From positions 1 to 38,659 of IMG/VR virus record IMGVR_UViG_3300048110_000048: DNA of 38,659 nt; one strand, given 5' to 3'. A program made the translations under genes and the position numbers. The notes under the pieces are model-generated. The model was not told where the DNA came from and did no database searches. It saw nothing but the letters and a program-made list of their open reading frames with translations. Source of the DNA: a virus. Position 1 is the stretch's first letter. The number at the start of each line of letters is the position of its first letter. This document shows, in pieces, positions 25,045-32,748 of the stretch.

Positions 25045-25372
25045 ACTAGATCCAAAATGTCTTGATGGAAGACAAGAAGCATTTGCTATTACTAATAGAG
25101 GCGAACTCATACCTTGTTGTTGGTTAGACAATCAAGTTAATAGAAAAGACCCTGATTATATAAAATTACTATTAGCTAGTTATATTTACGACTACGACTC
25201 GATAGAAGAAATTCTATTAACAGACGAATGGCTTGAGTTTCAAGAAAATCTAAAAAATGGTAAAGGGTTTACAATATGCCATTTAGTATGTAAGAAAAGA
25301 AATTCGCCACAACATAAAAGAGAAACCTTTTATAATGATGATGGTAAAGAAAGTTATATAAAAGAAACATGA
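25034..25372 (+). CDS. SPASM-like auxiliary domain protein, 112 aa
   Basis: A separate ORF with C9 in a CX13GX4C pattern (AITNRGELIPCC), TDEWLEFQENL in the middle and CX3C (CHLVC) near the end, parallel to the 95-aa protein at 21492-21779. These are auxiliary-cluster ligands of the SPASM/twitch type lacking the SAM barrel. It begins within the last codons of the radical SAM core gene and overlaps the next radical SAM gene (ATGA at 25369). It probably binds the core at 24430-25044 to make a two-chain enzyme. The Lys-rich C-terminal 25 residues are unique. Confidence 0.82.
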   Translation: MMDELDPKCLDGRQEAFAITNRGELIPCCWLDNQVNRKDPDYIKLLLASYIYDYDSIEEILLTDEWLEFQENLKNGKGFTICHLVCKKRNSPQHKRETFYNDDGKESYIKET

Positions 25373-26187
25373 TACCTAACATACAACAAATAAGAGAACA
25401 GGGTTACCTTGGTGTTGACTTCTATTTGTCTAAGTCTTGTAATAAGTCTTGTCACTATTGCACTGCTTGGACTTTACAGATGCGTAACCTTCATGTTGAT
25501 ATGGAGTTTCTCACTAGAACACTTGATGGCTTTGATGGGCATAAGGTTAATGTTAATTTACTTGGTGGCGAGCCAGGGCTAATCAAGAACCTTAAAGAAG
25601 TTATTACTAAGATTAAAGAGTACGACAACATAAAACTATCTGTGCTTTCTAATTCTCTTGTAAGAAAGTTTCATCCATATGTTTTGGAAGATCCTAACAT
25701 CTATTATGTTGAGCATCTGGTATTAGATTTCCATGAAGATAAGATAGAGAAGCTAGGCAACTTTCCATTCTTTGCTGAGAATGATATGAACAATTATAAT
25801 CTTGTTATAAAGACACCAGGATACTTTGCTCATAGAGATAACCATGACTTATCTGAGATAGATCATAAGAACACTTTACTTAAAGAGTTTAATTCAAGGT
25901 CTCCAGATTGGACTGAAACAACACAAGCACCAGAATTTGATAGACGTATGTGTGCTGCCTTTCCGAAGGTACCAGTGATAGACTTTGAGATACAAAAGAT
26001 AAGACACTGCAGTAAGAAAGTAATCAAAGGTTCTAAACAGTTTGATGTAACATACGAGAACCTACAAAAGATGATGAATTTTGAACTATTTGGCTTTGAG
26101 AAGTATTGTATAGGCTGTACTGAATACATAGATAAAAGACCTCAAGAACAAATACTGAGAATAATGGAAGCTGGAGCTGTATTATGA
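25369..26187 (+). CDS. Radical SAM protein, 272 aa
   Basis: C24, C28 and C31 (SCNKSCHYC) form the radical SAM motif, and NLLGGEPGLIKN is a canonical GGEP motif followed by VLSNS. C-terminal cysteines (RMCAAF, RHCSKK, KYCIGC) suggest an auxiliary cluster, though the glycine expected four residues before the second SPASM cysteine is absent. It overlaps the previous ORF at ATGA and the SGNH gene by four bases. This single-chain enzyme differs from the split paralogs upstream and probably has another substrate, which cannot be read from the sequence. Confidence 0.9.
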   Translation: MIPNIQQIREQGYLGVDFYLSKSCNKSCHYCTAWTLQMRNLHVDMEFLTRTLDGFDGHKVNVNLLGGEPGLIKNLKEVITKIKEYDNIKLSVLSNSLVRKFHPYVLEDPNIYYVEHLVLDFHEDKIEKLGNFPFFAENDMNNYNLVIKTPGYFAHRDNHDLSEIDHKNTLLKEFNSRSPDWTETTQAPEFDRRMCAAFPKVPVIDFEIQKIRHCSKKVIKGSKQFDVTYENLQKMMNFELFGFEKYCIGCTEYIDKRPQEQILRIMEAGAVL

Positions 26188-26951
26188 GAAAGACCTTGTT
26201 AGTAGGCGGTGATAGTTTTTCTGATCAGCGCTGTAACTCTTATGATGGAACAGACATTGTAACATGGCCTATTCTATTAGCTGAAAAACTAGATATGGAT
26301 CTAGTGTGTTTAGCTCAATCAGGAGCAGGCAACGAGCAGATATATTCCTCTATACAAGACTATGTATGCAAAAACAATCCAGAAAATATAGGAATGGTTG
26401 TTGCTGCTTGGTCTAAATCAGAGAGAATGGACTATGAACTTGTTATGCATCACTCTAGTAGAAAATTGCCTAGAACATGGCATAACACTCGAGTAAGCCC
26501 ACGAGGAGAATTATACCACTTTATAAGAAAAAGTATAAGAAACTTTTACAACTTACAGATGCTATGTGAGACTCATAATTTACCATATAAGCAGTTTCAA
26601 ATGATTTCTCTATTTATGGATTATATATCCGAATATCATTCAGATGCATATGAAGAAACTAGATTGGACTGTATAAAATATATTAATGAATCGCCACAGT
26701 TCTTTCATATAGATAAGAGTAATTTTATAGGATGGCCTATCTATAATGAAGCCGGTGGTTTTGTTGTTGGAGATCATACAGTTCATCAACAATGGCGTGA
26801 GTTTCATAAACTTGCTAACGATAATCCTGATAGCTCATTCTTTAAAAGCGCTAAAGATGTTCCCCAGGATTATGTAATTGGACCTCATGATGGTCACCCT
26901 AATAAAATAGGACACAGATTAATTATGGAATTTATACATGAAAATCTTTAG
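26184..26951 (+). CDS. SGNH/GDSL hydrolase, 255 aa
   Basis: LLVGGDSFSD carries the catalytic serine (S11) in the GDS block. SGAGNEQI at residues 46-53 gives the block glycine and N50 for the oxyanion hole, and PHDGHPNKIGH near the C-terminus gives D236 and H238. This set marks SGNH hydrolases, which in phage and polysaccharide clusters often remove or transfer acyl groups on sugars. There is no signal peptide, so it acts in the cytoplasm or on virions. It lies between a radical SAM gene and the carbamoyltransferase; a role in trimming a glycan is plausible. Confidence 0.85.
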   Translation: MRKTLLVGGDSFSDQRCNSYDGTDIVTWPILLAEKLDMDLVCLAQSGAGNEQIYSSIQDYVCKNNPENIGMVVAAWSKSERMDYELVMHHSSRKLPRTWHNTRVSPRGELYHFIRKSIRNFYNLQMLCETHNLPYKQFQMISLFMDYISEYHSDAYEETRLDCIKYINESPQFFHIDKSNFIGWPIYNEAGGFVVGDHTVHQQWREFHKLANDNPDSSFFKSAKDVPQDYVIGPHDGHPNKIGHRLIMEFIHENL

Positions 26952-28446
26952 TGCAGCATTTGGTCCTCACGATCATAATACATATGATGGAACTTGGCAT
27001 AACCAAAGGGAAAGATATACTCGTCGTAAGCATAATATACCTTGGCACTATGATGCATATCCTCATCATACTACAGTAGATAAAATGAATAGACAAGATA
27101 ATACTTCAGGTCAAGAATTTTATAACGAGTATTGGAACATAGAAGACGATAATATATTTGCTTATACAACAACCATAGGCGGTGTTACTCAAATGCCTGA
27201 TCTTGAATTAAAAACAGAATTTATGGATTGGAAGCCTAATAACCTTTGGGACTATAAGAAAGATGGAAACATCTATTACATAGATCACCATCAATCACAT
27301 GCAGCTTATGCATACTTAAATTCCGGTTTTGATGAGTCAGACATATTAGCTATAGATGGTCGAGGGTACAAATACAATACAGTGTTCTTTGATAAGAATG
27401 GCACACCTCATGACTTAAACTTATCTATAGGTGAACTGTGGGATTATTTTTCAAAAGAATTAGGCTTTGGCACTCTTGGCGCAAGTAAAGTTATGGGATT
27501 GGTAGGTTATGGCAAGTCACGTAAAATACTTATGAAACTTTATATGCTGTTAGATGAGTTTTGGAGTATGGAAGATAGAAAAGATAAGAAAATTTGGTAT
27601 CAATTATGGAAAATTGTTCAGCAAGAAAATCCAAGACATATAGCATATACTTTACAGCAAGCAACTCAAGAAAGAATTATGGATGCTGTAAAGAAATATA
27701 AGACTAGCGACAACTTGTGCGTCACAGGTGGTGTAGCATATAATGGATATATGAATGAATTACTAACAGAAGAATGGAAGAATGTTTTTGTTCCACCTGC
27801 TCCTGGTGATGAAGGCCAAGCACTTGGAACATATATGCATGCTGACTATACTCTTAATAACAATATTCATATACCAGATGTGTATGCAGGTAAAGAGTAT
27901 GAATTTATTGGTGATGAGAAAGTAGATATAAAAGAAGTTGCTCAAGCTATTGCTGATGGCAAGATCATTGGTTGGTTCCAAGGTAAGTCTGAGAGTGGAC
28001 ACAGAGCATTAGGTAATAGAAGTATTCTTGCAGATCCTAGAAATCCTAAAATAAAAAGTATTATCAATCACACAATAAAACAACGTGAAGACTTCAGACC
28101 CTTCGCTCCATCTGTACTTGAAGAACATTATCAAGATTACTTTGATACTAAATCACCAAGCCCTTATATGTCTCGAATAGTAAAAGTAAAGTCTAATAAG
28201 ATTCCTGGTGTGACTCACGTTGATAATACATCTCGTATTCAGACAGTGAACAGAGAACAGAATGAGAAGTTTTATGATCTAATCAATGAGTTTTATAAGA
28301 TTACTGGAGTGCCGATGTTACTTAACACTAGCTTTAATTGTCAAGAGCCTATTGTAGAGACTCCAGAGGAAGCTATAGATACCTTTAATAGAACTGAAAT
28401 GGATATATTAGTAATTAATGATTATATCATGCGTAAAATGGGGTAA
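26938..28446 (+). CDS. NodU/CmcH-type carbamoyltransferase, 502 aa
   Basis: Clear family member. ERYTRRKHN near the start, IDHHQSHAAYAYLNSGF (residues 115-131) with its metal/substrate histidines, DGRG, GGVAYNGYMN, and the C-terminal YrdC-like signature GKSESGHRALGNRSILADPR, then NTSFNCQEPIVETPEEA. These enzymes use carbamoyl phosphate and ATP to make carbamoyl-adenylate and carbamoylate a hydroxyl, usually on a sugar. Marine phages carry homologs. It overlaps the SGNH gene by 14 nt and the glycosyltransferase fusion by 29 nt. Most likely decorates the glycan made by the neighbouring enzymes. Confidence 0.93.
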   Translation: MKIFSAAFGPHDHNTYDGTWHNQRERYTRRKHNIPWHYDAYPHHTTVDKMNRQDNTSGQEFYNEYWNIEDDNIFAYTTTIGGVTQMPDLELKTEFMDWKPNNLWDYKKDGNIYYIDHHQSHAAYAYLNSGFDESDILAIDGRGYKYNTVFFDKNGTPHDLNLSIGELWDYFSKELGFGTLGASKVMGLVGYGKSRKILMKLYMLLDEFWSMEDRKDKKIWYQLWKIVQQENPRHIAYTLQQATQERIMDAVKKYKTSDNLCVTGGVAYNGYMNELLTEEWKNVFVPPAPGDEGQALGTYMHADYTLNNNIHIPDVYAGKEYEFIGDEKVDIKEVAQAIADGKIIGWFQGKSESGHRALGNRSILADPRNPKIKSIINHTIKQREDFRPFAPSVLEEHYQDYFDTKSPSPYMSRIVKVKSNKIPGVTHVDNTSRIQTVNREQNEKFYDLINEFYKITGVPMLLNTSFNCQEPIVETPEEAIDTFNRTEMDILVINDYIMRKMG

Positions 28447-29737
28447 CAAGTTTAGTCACGAACACGTGAATAGATTATATACAATGGTATCTAATAACAT
28501 AGACATACCATTTACATTTGTTTGTCATACAGAAAACTCAGATAACATACATGAAGATATACAAATAAAACCTTTAGATACTTCTTTAGGTTTAGAAAAC
28601 TGGTGGTGGAAACTAACTCTATTCGACCAAGAACCAGATCAACATATGTTCTTTGATCTTGATGTCGTTATACAAAACAATCTACAGCCTATTATTGATA
28701 GTATAAGACCTAGCAAGCTCTGTATGGTAAAAGCCTTTTGGAAAGACTATGAGCTAAAAGGTAATGATATGAATTATAACTCTTCAGTTATGGTTTGGAG
28801 TGGCGATCTATCTCATATATGGAATAAGTTTAAAGAAGACATTGATCACTATACTTGGGCATATAATGGCATAGACGGCTTCTTGTATCATGAGATAAAA
28901 GATATAAACACATTTTCAGAAAAGCTAATATACTCCAGGCTGTTTGGTGTTGATAAAGATAACTGTTACACATATGGTGACTTTAAGGGATACTATGGTA
29001 TGCCAGATTATACAGTATGTATATTTAATGGTTGGAGACGTGATAAGAAAGATGGCAAGTATCTGTTAGATGACTATGGCTATAAAGGTATGGAACATTA
29101 CTGGAATGGTAAAGATAACTTTACGGGTATTGATACAAGAGTTTGGGAAGCTCTATGGGAGTGTGAGTATTCAGGTGGTGATACTAAACATTTCTTAGAC
29201 AGTATGTCGCCTAATCAAGTTGCATCTAAGCAATGGTTAATAGAAAATGTTAAAGAACATCATCAGCTTAGTATAAACAAAGTTCAGTTATGGGGTGGAT
29301 GGTTTGCTCACCCTATATCCTCTATGCTTGTAAATGATTTATACTCAGTCAATAGAATAACTAATCTCGACATAGATGATAACGCTCTACACTATTGCAG
29401 GTTATTAAATTCTCACCTTAAATATCTTCATGTATTAGATACTCATTGTGCAGATGTATTAGATAAACATAAAACAGATATTGATACTGACTTGGTTATT
29501 AACACATCATCTGAACATATGCCACCATTACATACTATACTAGCAAAGAAAGAATATAAAGACAACTGTCTCTTTGCTGTACAAAGTAATAATATGTTCC
29601 ATGTACCAGATCATATCAACTGTGTGAATAGTGAAGATGAGCTAGTTGAGAATACTGGTCTCAAAGAAATATTATATAAAGGTTCTTTAGATATGCCAAA
29701 TGGGTATAAAAGATTTATGGTGATAGGATATGCGTAG
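28418..29737 (+). CDS. Glycosyltransferase-methyltransferase fusion, 439 aa
   Basis: Residues 1 to about 235 are a GT-A glycosyltransferase: ISCVKWGNKFSHEHVN at the start and HMFFDLDVVI with D80xD82 for the metal and nucleotide sugar. From about residue 260 the sequence changes to a class I methyltransferase-like domain: VQLWGGWFAHPISSML as the SAM-loop equivalent, ITNLDIDDNAL as the acidic loop, and DLVINTSSEHMP as motif IV. So one chain may add a sugar and methylate it or its acceptor. The start ATG at 28418 lies within the previous gene but begins exactly at the conserved N-terminus. The methyltransferase half is less certain than the GT half. Confidence 0.78.
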   Translation: MIISCVKWGNKFSHEHVNRLYTMVSNNIDIPFTFVCHTENSDNIHEDIQIKPLDTSLGLENWWWKLTLFDQEPDQHMFFDLDVVIQNNLQPIIDSIRPSKLCMVKAFWKDYELKGNDMNYNSSVMVWSGDLSHIWNKFKEDIDHYTWAYNGIDGFLYHEIKDINTFSEKLIYSRLFGVDKDNCYTYGDFKGYYGMPDYTVCIFNGWRRDKKDGKYLLDDYGYKGMEHYWNGKDNFTGIDTRVWEALWECEYSGGDTKHFLDSMSPNQVASKQWLIENVKEHHQLSINKVQLWGGWFAHPISSMLVNDLYSVNRITNLDIDDNALHYCRLLNSHLKYLHVLDTHCADVLDKHKTDIDTDLVINTSSEHMPPLHTILAKKEYKDNCLFAVQSNNMFHVPDHINCVNSEDELVENTGLKEILYKGSLDMPNGYKRFMVIGYA

Positions 29738-30584
29738 GGTTATATACAGTTTCTACATAGATATACCTAAAGAAAAACTTGTATCGCATCATGAGTCTAA
29801 GGACAAGTTCGCTGATAACTATGAATGGTTACTAGCAAGTCAACAAAGATATGCTGAATCAATTGGTGTCGACTATAAACATTTTGTAAAAGATAAAGAG
29901 TTTGATGAATATGCTAAATGGTTTAATGATAACTATCCAGATGTATCATATTATAATATAGTTAATTTTTGGAAGATAAAACTATTACACAATTTATCTG
30001 AAACATATGATGAGGTATTATATTTAGATATAGATGTGATACCTGTGACTGACCTTAACTTCTTTGAAGAAATAGACTTATCAAAAGGTGTTGCTCTTAT
30101 GACTGGTACTGCCACAGGTCAGCAACCTATAAACAAACTACAGACTCATAACTATACACACCATGTAAGATCACCTATGGCTAAGATGTGGAACAGTAGA
30201 TGTATGCTTGGTGAAAGTGGAATGTGGGTAGATGAACCAGATGTATTTAATACAGCAATAGTAGGTGCAAGAAAAGAACACTTAGATAAGCTAGGATACT
30301 TTGATAACTTTGAAGAGACATTAGGTCTAATGTCTAATATGATATCAGATCCAGATTTCTATCCTGAGTCTATAAGTTATATGTTTGGATATGATAACGA
30401 AACTATATGGGGATATAAGACTTATATGAATGAAGTCGAGTATCAAGTCTTAGGAGAACAGTGGCACTTCTTTATGGATAAATGGAGTTATATAACAAAG
30501 AATGCAAAGTTTATTCACTGTGTGAGTAAAGACTTTGACTATGTAAGGCAATGGTGTGAAAAGAATAATATTCAGCTTATATAG
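29730..30584 (+). CDS. DxD glycosyltransferase (GT-A), 284 aa
   Basis: RVIYSFYIDIP at the N-terminus and DEVLYLDIDVIPVTD with D100xD102 are features of GT-A glycosyltransferases related to the GT8/GT34-like group. Downstream, FNTAIVGARKEHL fits the acceptor-side region of that fold. The next gene is a paralog with the same architecture. It overlaps the upstream gene at ATG/TAG by eight bases. It probably adds a hexose to the glycan or to a protein; the sugar specificity is not evident. No membrane segment or signal peptide, so it acts in the cytoplasm. Confidence 0.85.
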   Translation: MRRVIYSFYIDIPKEKLVSHHESKDKFADNYEWLLASQQRYAESIGVDYKHFVKDKEFDEYAKWFNDNYPDVSYYNIVNFWKIKLLHNLSETYDEVLYLDIDVIPVTDLNFFEEIDLSKGVALMTGTATGQQPINKLQTHNYTHHVRSPMAKMWNSRCMLGESGMWVDEPDVFNTAIVGARKEHLDKLGYFDNFEETLGLMSNMISDPDFYPESISYMFGYDNETIWGYKTYMNEVEYQVLGEQWHFFMDKWSYITKNAKFIHCVSKDFDYVRQWCEKNNIQLI

Positions 30585-31332
30585 AAATGATCTTGCTGAT
30601 CACGAATCTGTTCCCATATTTAAAAGAGAACAGTTTAGGAAATATGCATATCATATCGAGCAAAAACATAGAGACTATGCCACAGCTGTTGGTGCTGACT
30701 ACAAACTGTTTAAACCGTATTCAACAGATTATATTGATGTACAGTTTGAGAAACTTAATATGTTCGAAAAGCTGCGTAATGAATATGACGAGATAATGTA
30801 TATCGACTTTGATGTGATACCTAATACTACAGTAAACATCTTTGAAAGATTTGATCTAAACAAAGTATGTGCCTTTGATATAGAAGTTGCAGATATTGAT
30901 AATGAGCAATTACGTGAAAGGTTTAATGATAACTTTGAATGGAATTCCATGGATATGTATACAAAGGCTCATAATAAAAAAGCCATGTTACTCTTACATG
31001 ATATAAATGGTACTCAGAGTTGTATCAATACAGCCGTTATTGTAATGAATGCAGACTGTGTTCGTAATCTTAATTTTGCTGAGAGATCAGTAGAAGCTGT
31101 ATGTACATTTAATGATTCGTTGGAAGATAATCTTTATCCAGAACCAATCTCTAAGAATTGGGTGTTAAACAACGAGGTTATATTCTCTTATATAATAGAG
31201 AAATACAACGTACCATTTACTAATATTGGAATGCCTTGGAATTTTATACTAGATCACAATGAACAGAACATGACTGCAGCTGCACACTTCTTACATTTTG
31301 TTCATAAGAAATTTGATCTATTCTTCGGGTAG
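30556..31332 (+). CDS. DxD glycosyltransferase (GT-A), 258 aa
   Basis: Starts at GTG (30556), 29 nt inside the preceding gene, with AAGG just upstream; from there RIIFSLYRND aligns with the start of the paralog. YDEIMYIDFDVIPNTT has D84xD86, the metal and nucleotide-sugar site, and CINTAVIVMNADCV corresponds to the FNTAIV segment of the neighbour. It is the last gene of the plus-strand cluster and its last 15 bases overlap the convergent 169-aa gene, so no terminator lies between them. Likely function is addition of a second sugar of the same glycan. Confidence 0.85.
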   Translation: MKRIIFSLYRNDLADHESVPIFKREQFRKYAYHIEQKHRDYATAVGADYKLFKPYSTDYIDVQFEKLNMFEKLRNEYDEIMYIDFDVIPNTTVNIFERFDLNKVCAFDIEVADIDNEQLRERFNDNFEWNSMDMYTKAHNKKAMLLLHDINGTQSCINTAVIVMNADCVRNLNFAERSVEAVCTFNDSLEDNLYPEPISKNWVLNNEVIFSYIIEKYNVPFTNIGMPWNFILDHNEQNMTAAAHFLHFVHKKFDLFFG

Positions 31333-31827
31333 TGCAATCATTGTTGCATACTTAATAGCTGATAAGAAGTCTTTTGACTTTCTTAGTTTAGCCTTTAGTT
31401 CTCTATCTTTACTAGACTTAATAGCCTCTACCTCAAAGAGTTTAAGTTTCATTACAAATAATTTTTCTTTCATGTCTTCTTCGACGAATGGCTCAAACAA
31501 AGTATCTACAAGTGCTTCATATAGATTACTGTTCACACCATTGTTATCAAAGATAAGACCCATCTCTTTACCAGTGGCAATAATAGTTTCACGAAACTCT
31601 TCATTTTCTCTGCGAAACTTATTAAATGTGTTCTCATGAATTTTGTCAATATCCATCTTACTAATTAACCATTCATAATCAGCATCACCTTCTTTAGCTT
31701 CAATAATATAAGGAATCATAACTATATTATCATCAGTAGATTTATCAGAAAGAAATAGCACTTCTATCTCTGTGCGTTCATTGTTAACAAAATGAGCTGT
31801 GTGTATTTCTAGGTTATGTATAGTCAT
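31318..31827 (-). CDS. Hypothetical phage protein, 169 aa
   Basis: An acidic, mostly helical protein (IEAKEGDADYEWLISKMDID, then FNKFRRENEEFRETI) with no cysteines, signal peptide or membrane segment. Its ATG overlaps the stop of the structural gene at 31827 (TAATG), so it is translated with the fiber genes and could be a fiber assembly factor, but I recognise no family. The 3' end overlaps the plus-strand glycosyltransferase by 15 nt, which marks the junction between tail module and island. Confidence 0.75.
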   Translation of the reverse strand: MTIHNLEIHTAHFVNNERTEIEVLFLSDKSTDDNIVMIPYIIEAKEGDADYEWLISKMDIDKIHENTFNKFRRENEEFRETIIATGKEMGLIFDNNGVNSNLYEALVDTLFEPFVEEDMKEKLFVMKLKLFEVEAIKSSKDRELKAKLRKSKDFLSAIKYATMIALPEE

Positions 31828-32744
31828 TATGTTGTAGTCTCCATTTTAAGTCTGTGGGTTGCAGCTACAACGGCTGAACCGTTAGGAAATTCTTGTGTTC
31901 GGTAGTCATCAAGACCTACATAGCGTGTTTGGTAATTACCGGATCCATTAAGGATAGTATCTGTCATACCAGACCCAAGGTTTATTCCACTACCGTTGAA
32001 GTTATAACTTAGATGTGATCTTGCTTCGGCTTGAATAGATTGGGTTAGCCAAGCATCCATCTCAGCTTGAGTGTATTGCTCAATGTTTGCATCTGCATTA
32101 CGGATAAACAGCATCTGCACCATACTAGGTGCAGAAATATTATTAGCTTTTAATAGATAATAACCCTGAATATTAGTTGGCTGGTCTTGTTGTTCGCCAA
32201 TACCACCAGCAGTATATGCTCCAACATTTGCCCTACTATCAATATATATTGCATCATTTGATATTGCTGTATATCCTGACAGGGTTGAACTGGTATGAAT
32301 GTAATATGTTCCTGGTTGCCCTGCAGCACCTGTCATTGTATTAAAAGCTGGTCTGATAAATGTATCTTCCACATCTTGCCTAGTCATGGCTCTAATATTA
32401 CCACTTGTCTGATAGATTGGAAAGGCAACATTATTTGTATCTGCTGGATAACCAACAGTGGCAAATCCCTGATGGACGCAACTATATTCTACTGTCACTG
32501 TGGATATATTAGGTGTTTCTGCTTCAGTGTGAAAGTTTGTTACATCGGTTGTAGAAGCGCCAGCTTGCTTTCTGGTATCACTAAGACCACCAAGGTTACC
32601 TCCACTGTTTTGTCTTGATAGAATTACTGAGGGGTTTTCTCCGTATAGGTATCTAACCCTATCCTTAACAGCATTTATCTGAGCTGTTGTCATCTCTTTA
32701 AGGTTATTAGACCCATCGAGTGTAAGAGGTGTTCTAACCGCCAT
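31827..32744 (-). CDS. Virion structural protein, 305 aa
   Basis: Starts MAVRTPLTLDGSNNLKEMTT with ribosome binding site AGGAAG about nine bases upstream. The first 45 residues include AQINAVKDRVRYLYGENPSV, and the body is Gly/Ser/Thr/Asn-rich (SGGNLGGLSDTRKQAGAST, VGYPADTNNVAFPIY). From memory, proteins with this N-terminus sit next to fibers in marine T4-like phages and are annotated as structural. No enzyme motif is seen. It is co-transcribed with the fiber at 32749-34227 and the 169-aa protein. Probably a fiber or neck-associated protein. Confidence 0.72.
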   Translation of the reverse strand: MAVRTPLTLDGSNNLKEMTTAQINAVKDRVRYLYGENPSVILSRQNSGGNLGGLSDTRKQAGASTTDVTNFHTEAETPNISTVTVEYSCVHQGFATVGYPADTNNVAFPIYQTSGNIRAMTRQDVEDTFIRPAFNTMTGAAGQPGTYYIHTSSTLSGYTAISNDAIYIDSRANVGAYTAGGIGEQQDQPTNIQGYYLLKANNISAPSMVQMLFIRNADANIEQYTQAEMDAWLTQSIQAEARSHLSYNFNGSGINLGSGMTDTILNGSGNYQTRYVGLDDYRTQEFPNGSAVVAATHRLKMETTT

Positions 32745-32748
32745 TTAA

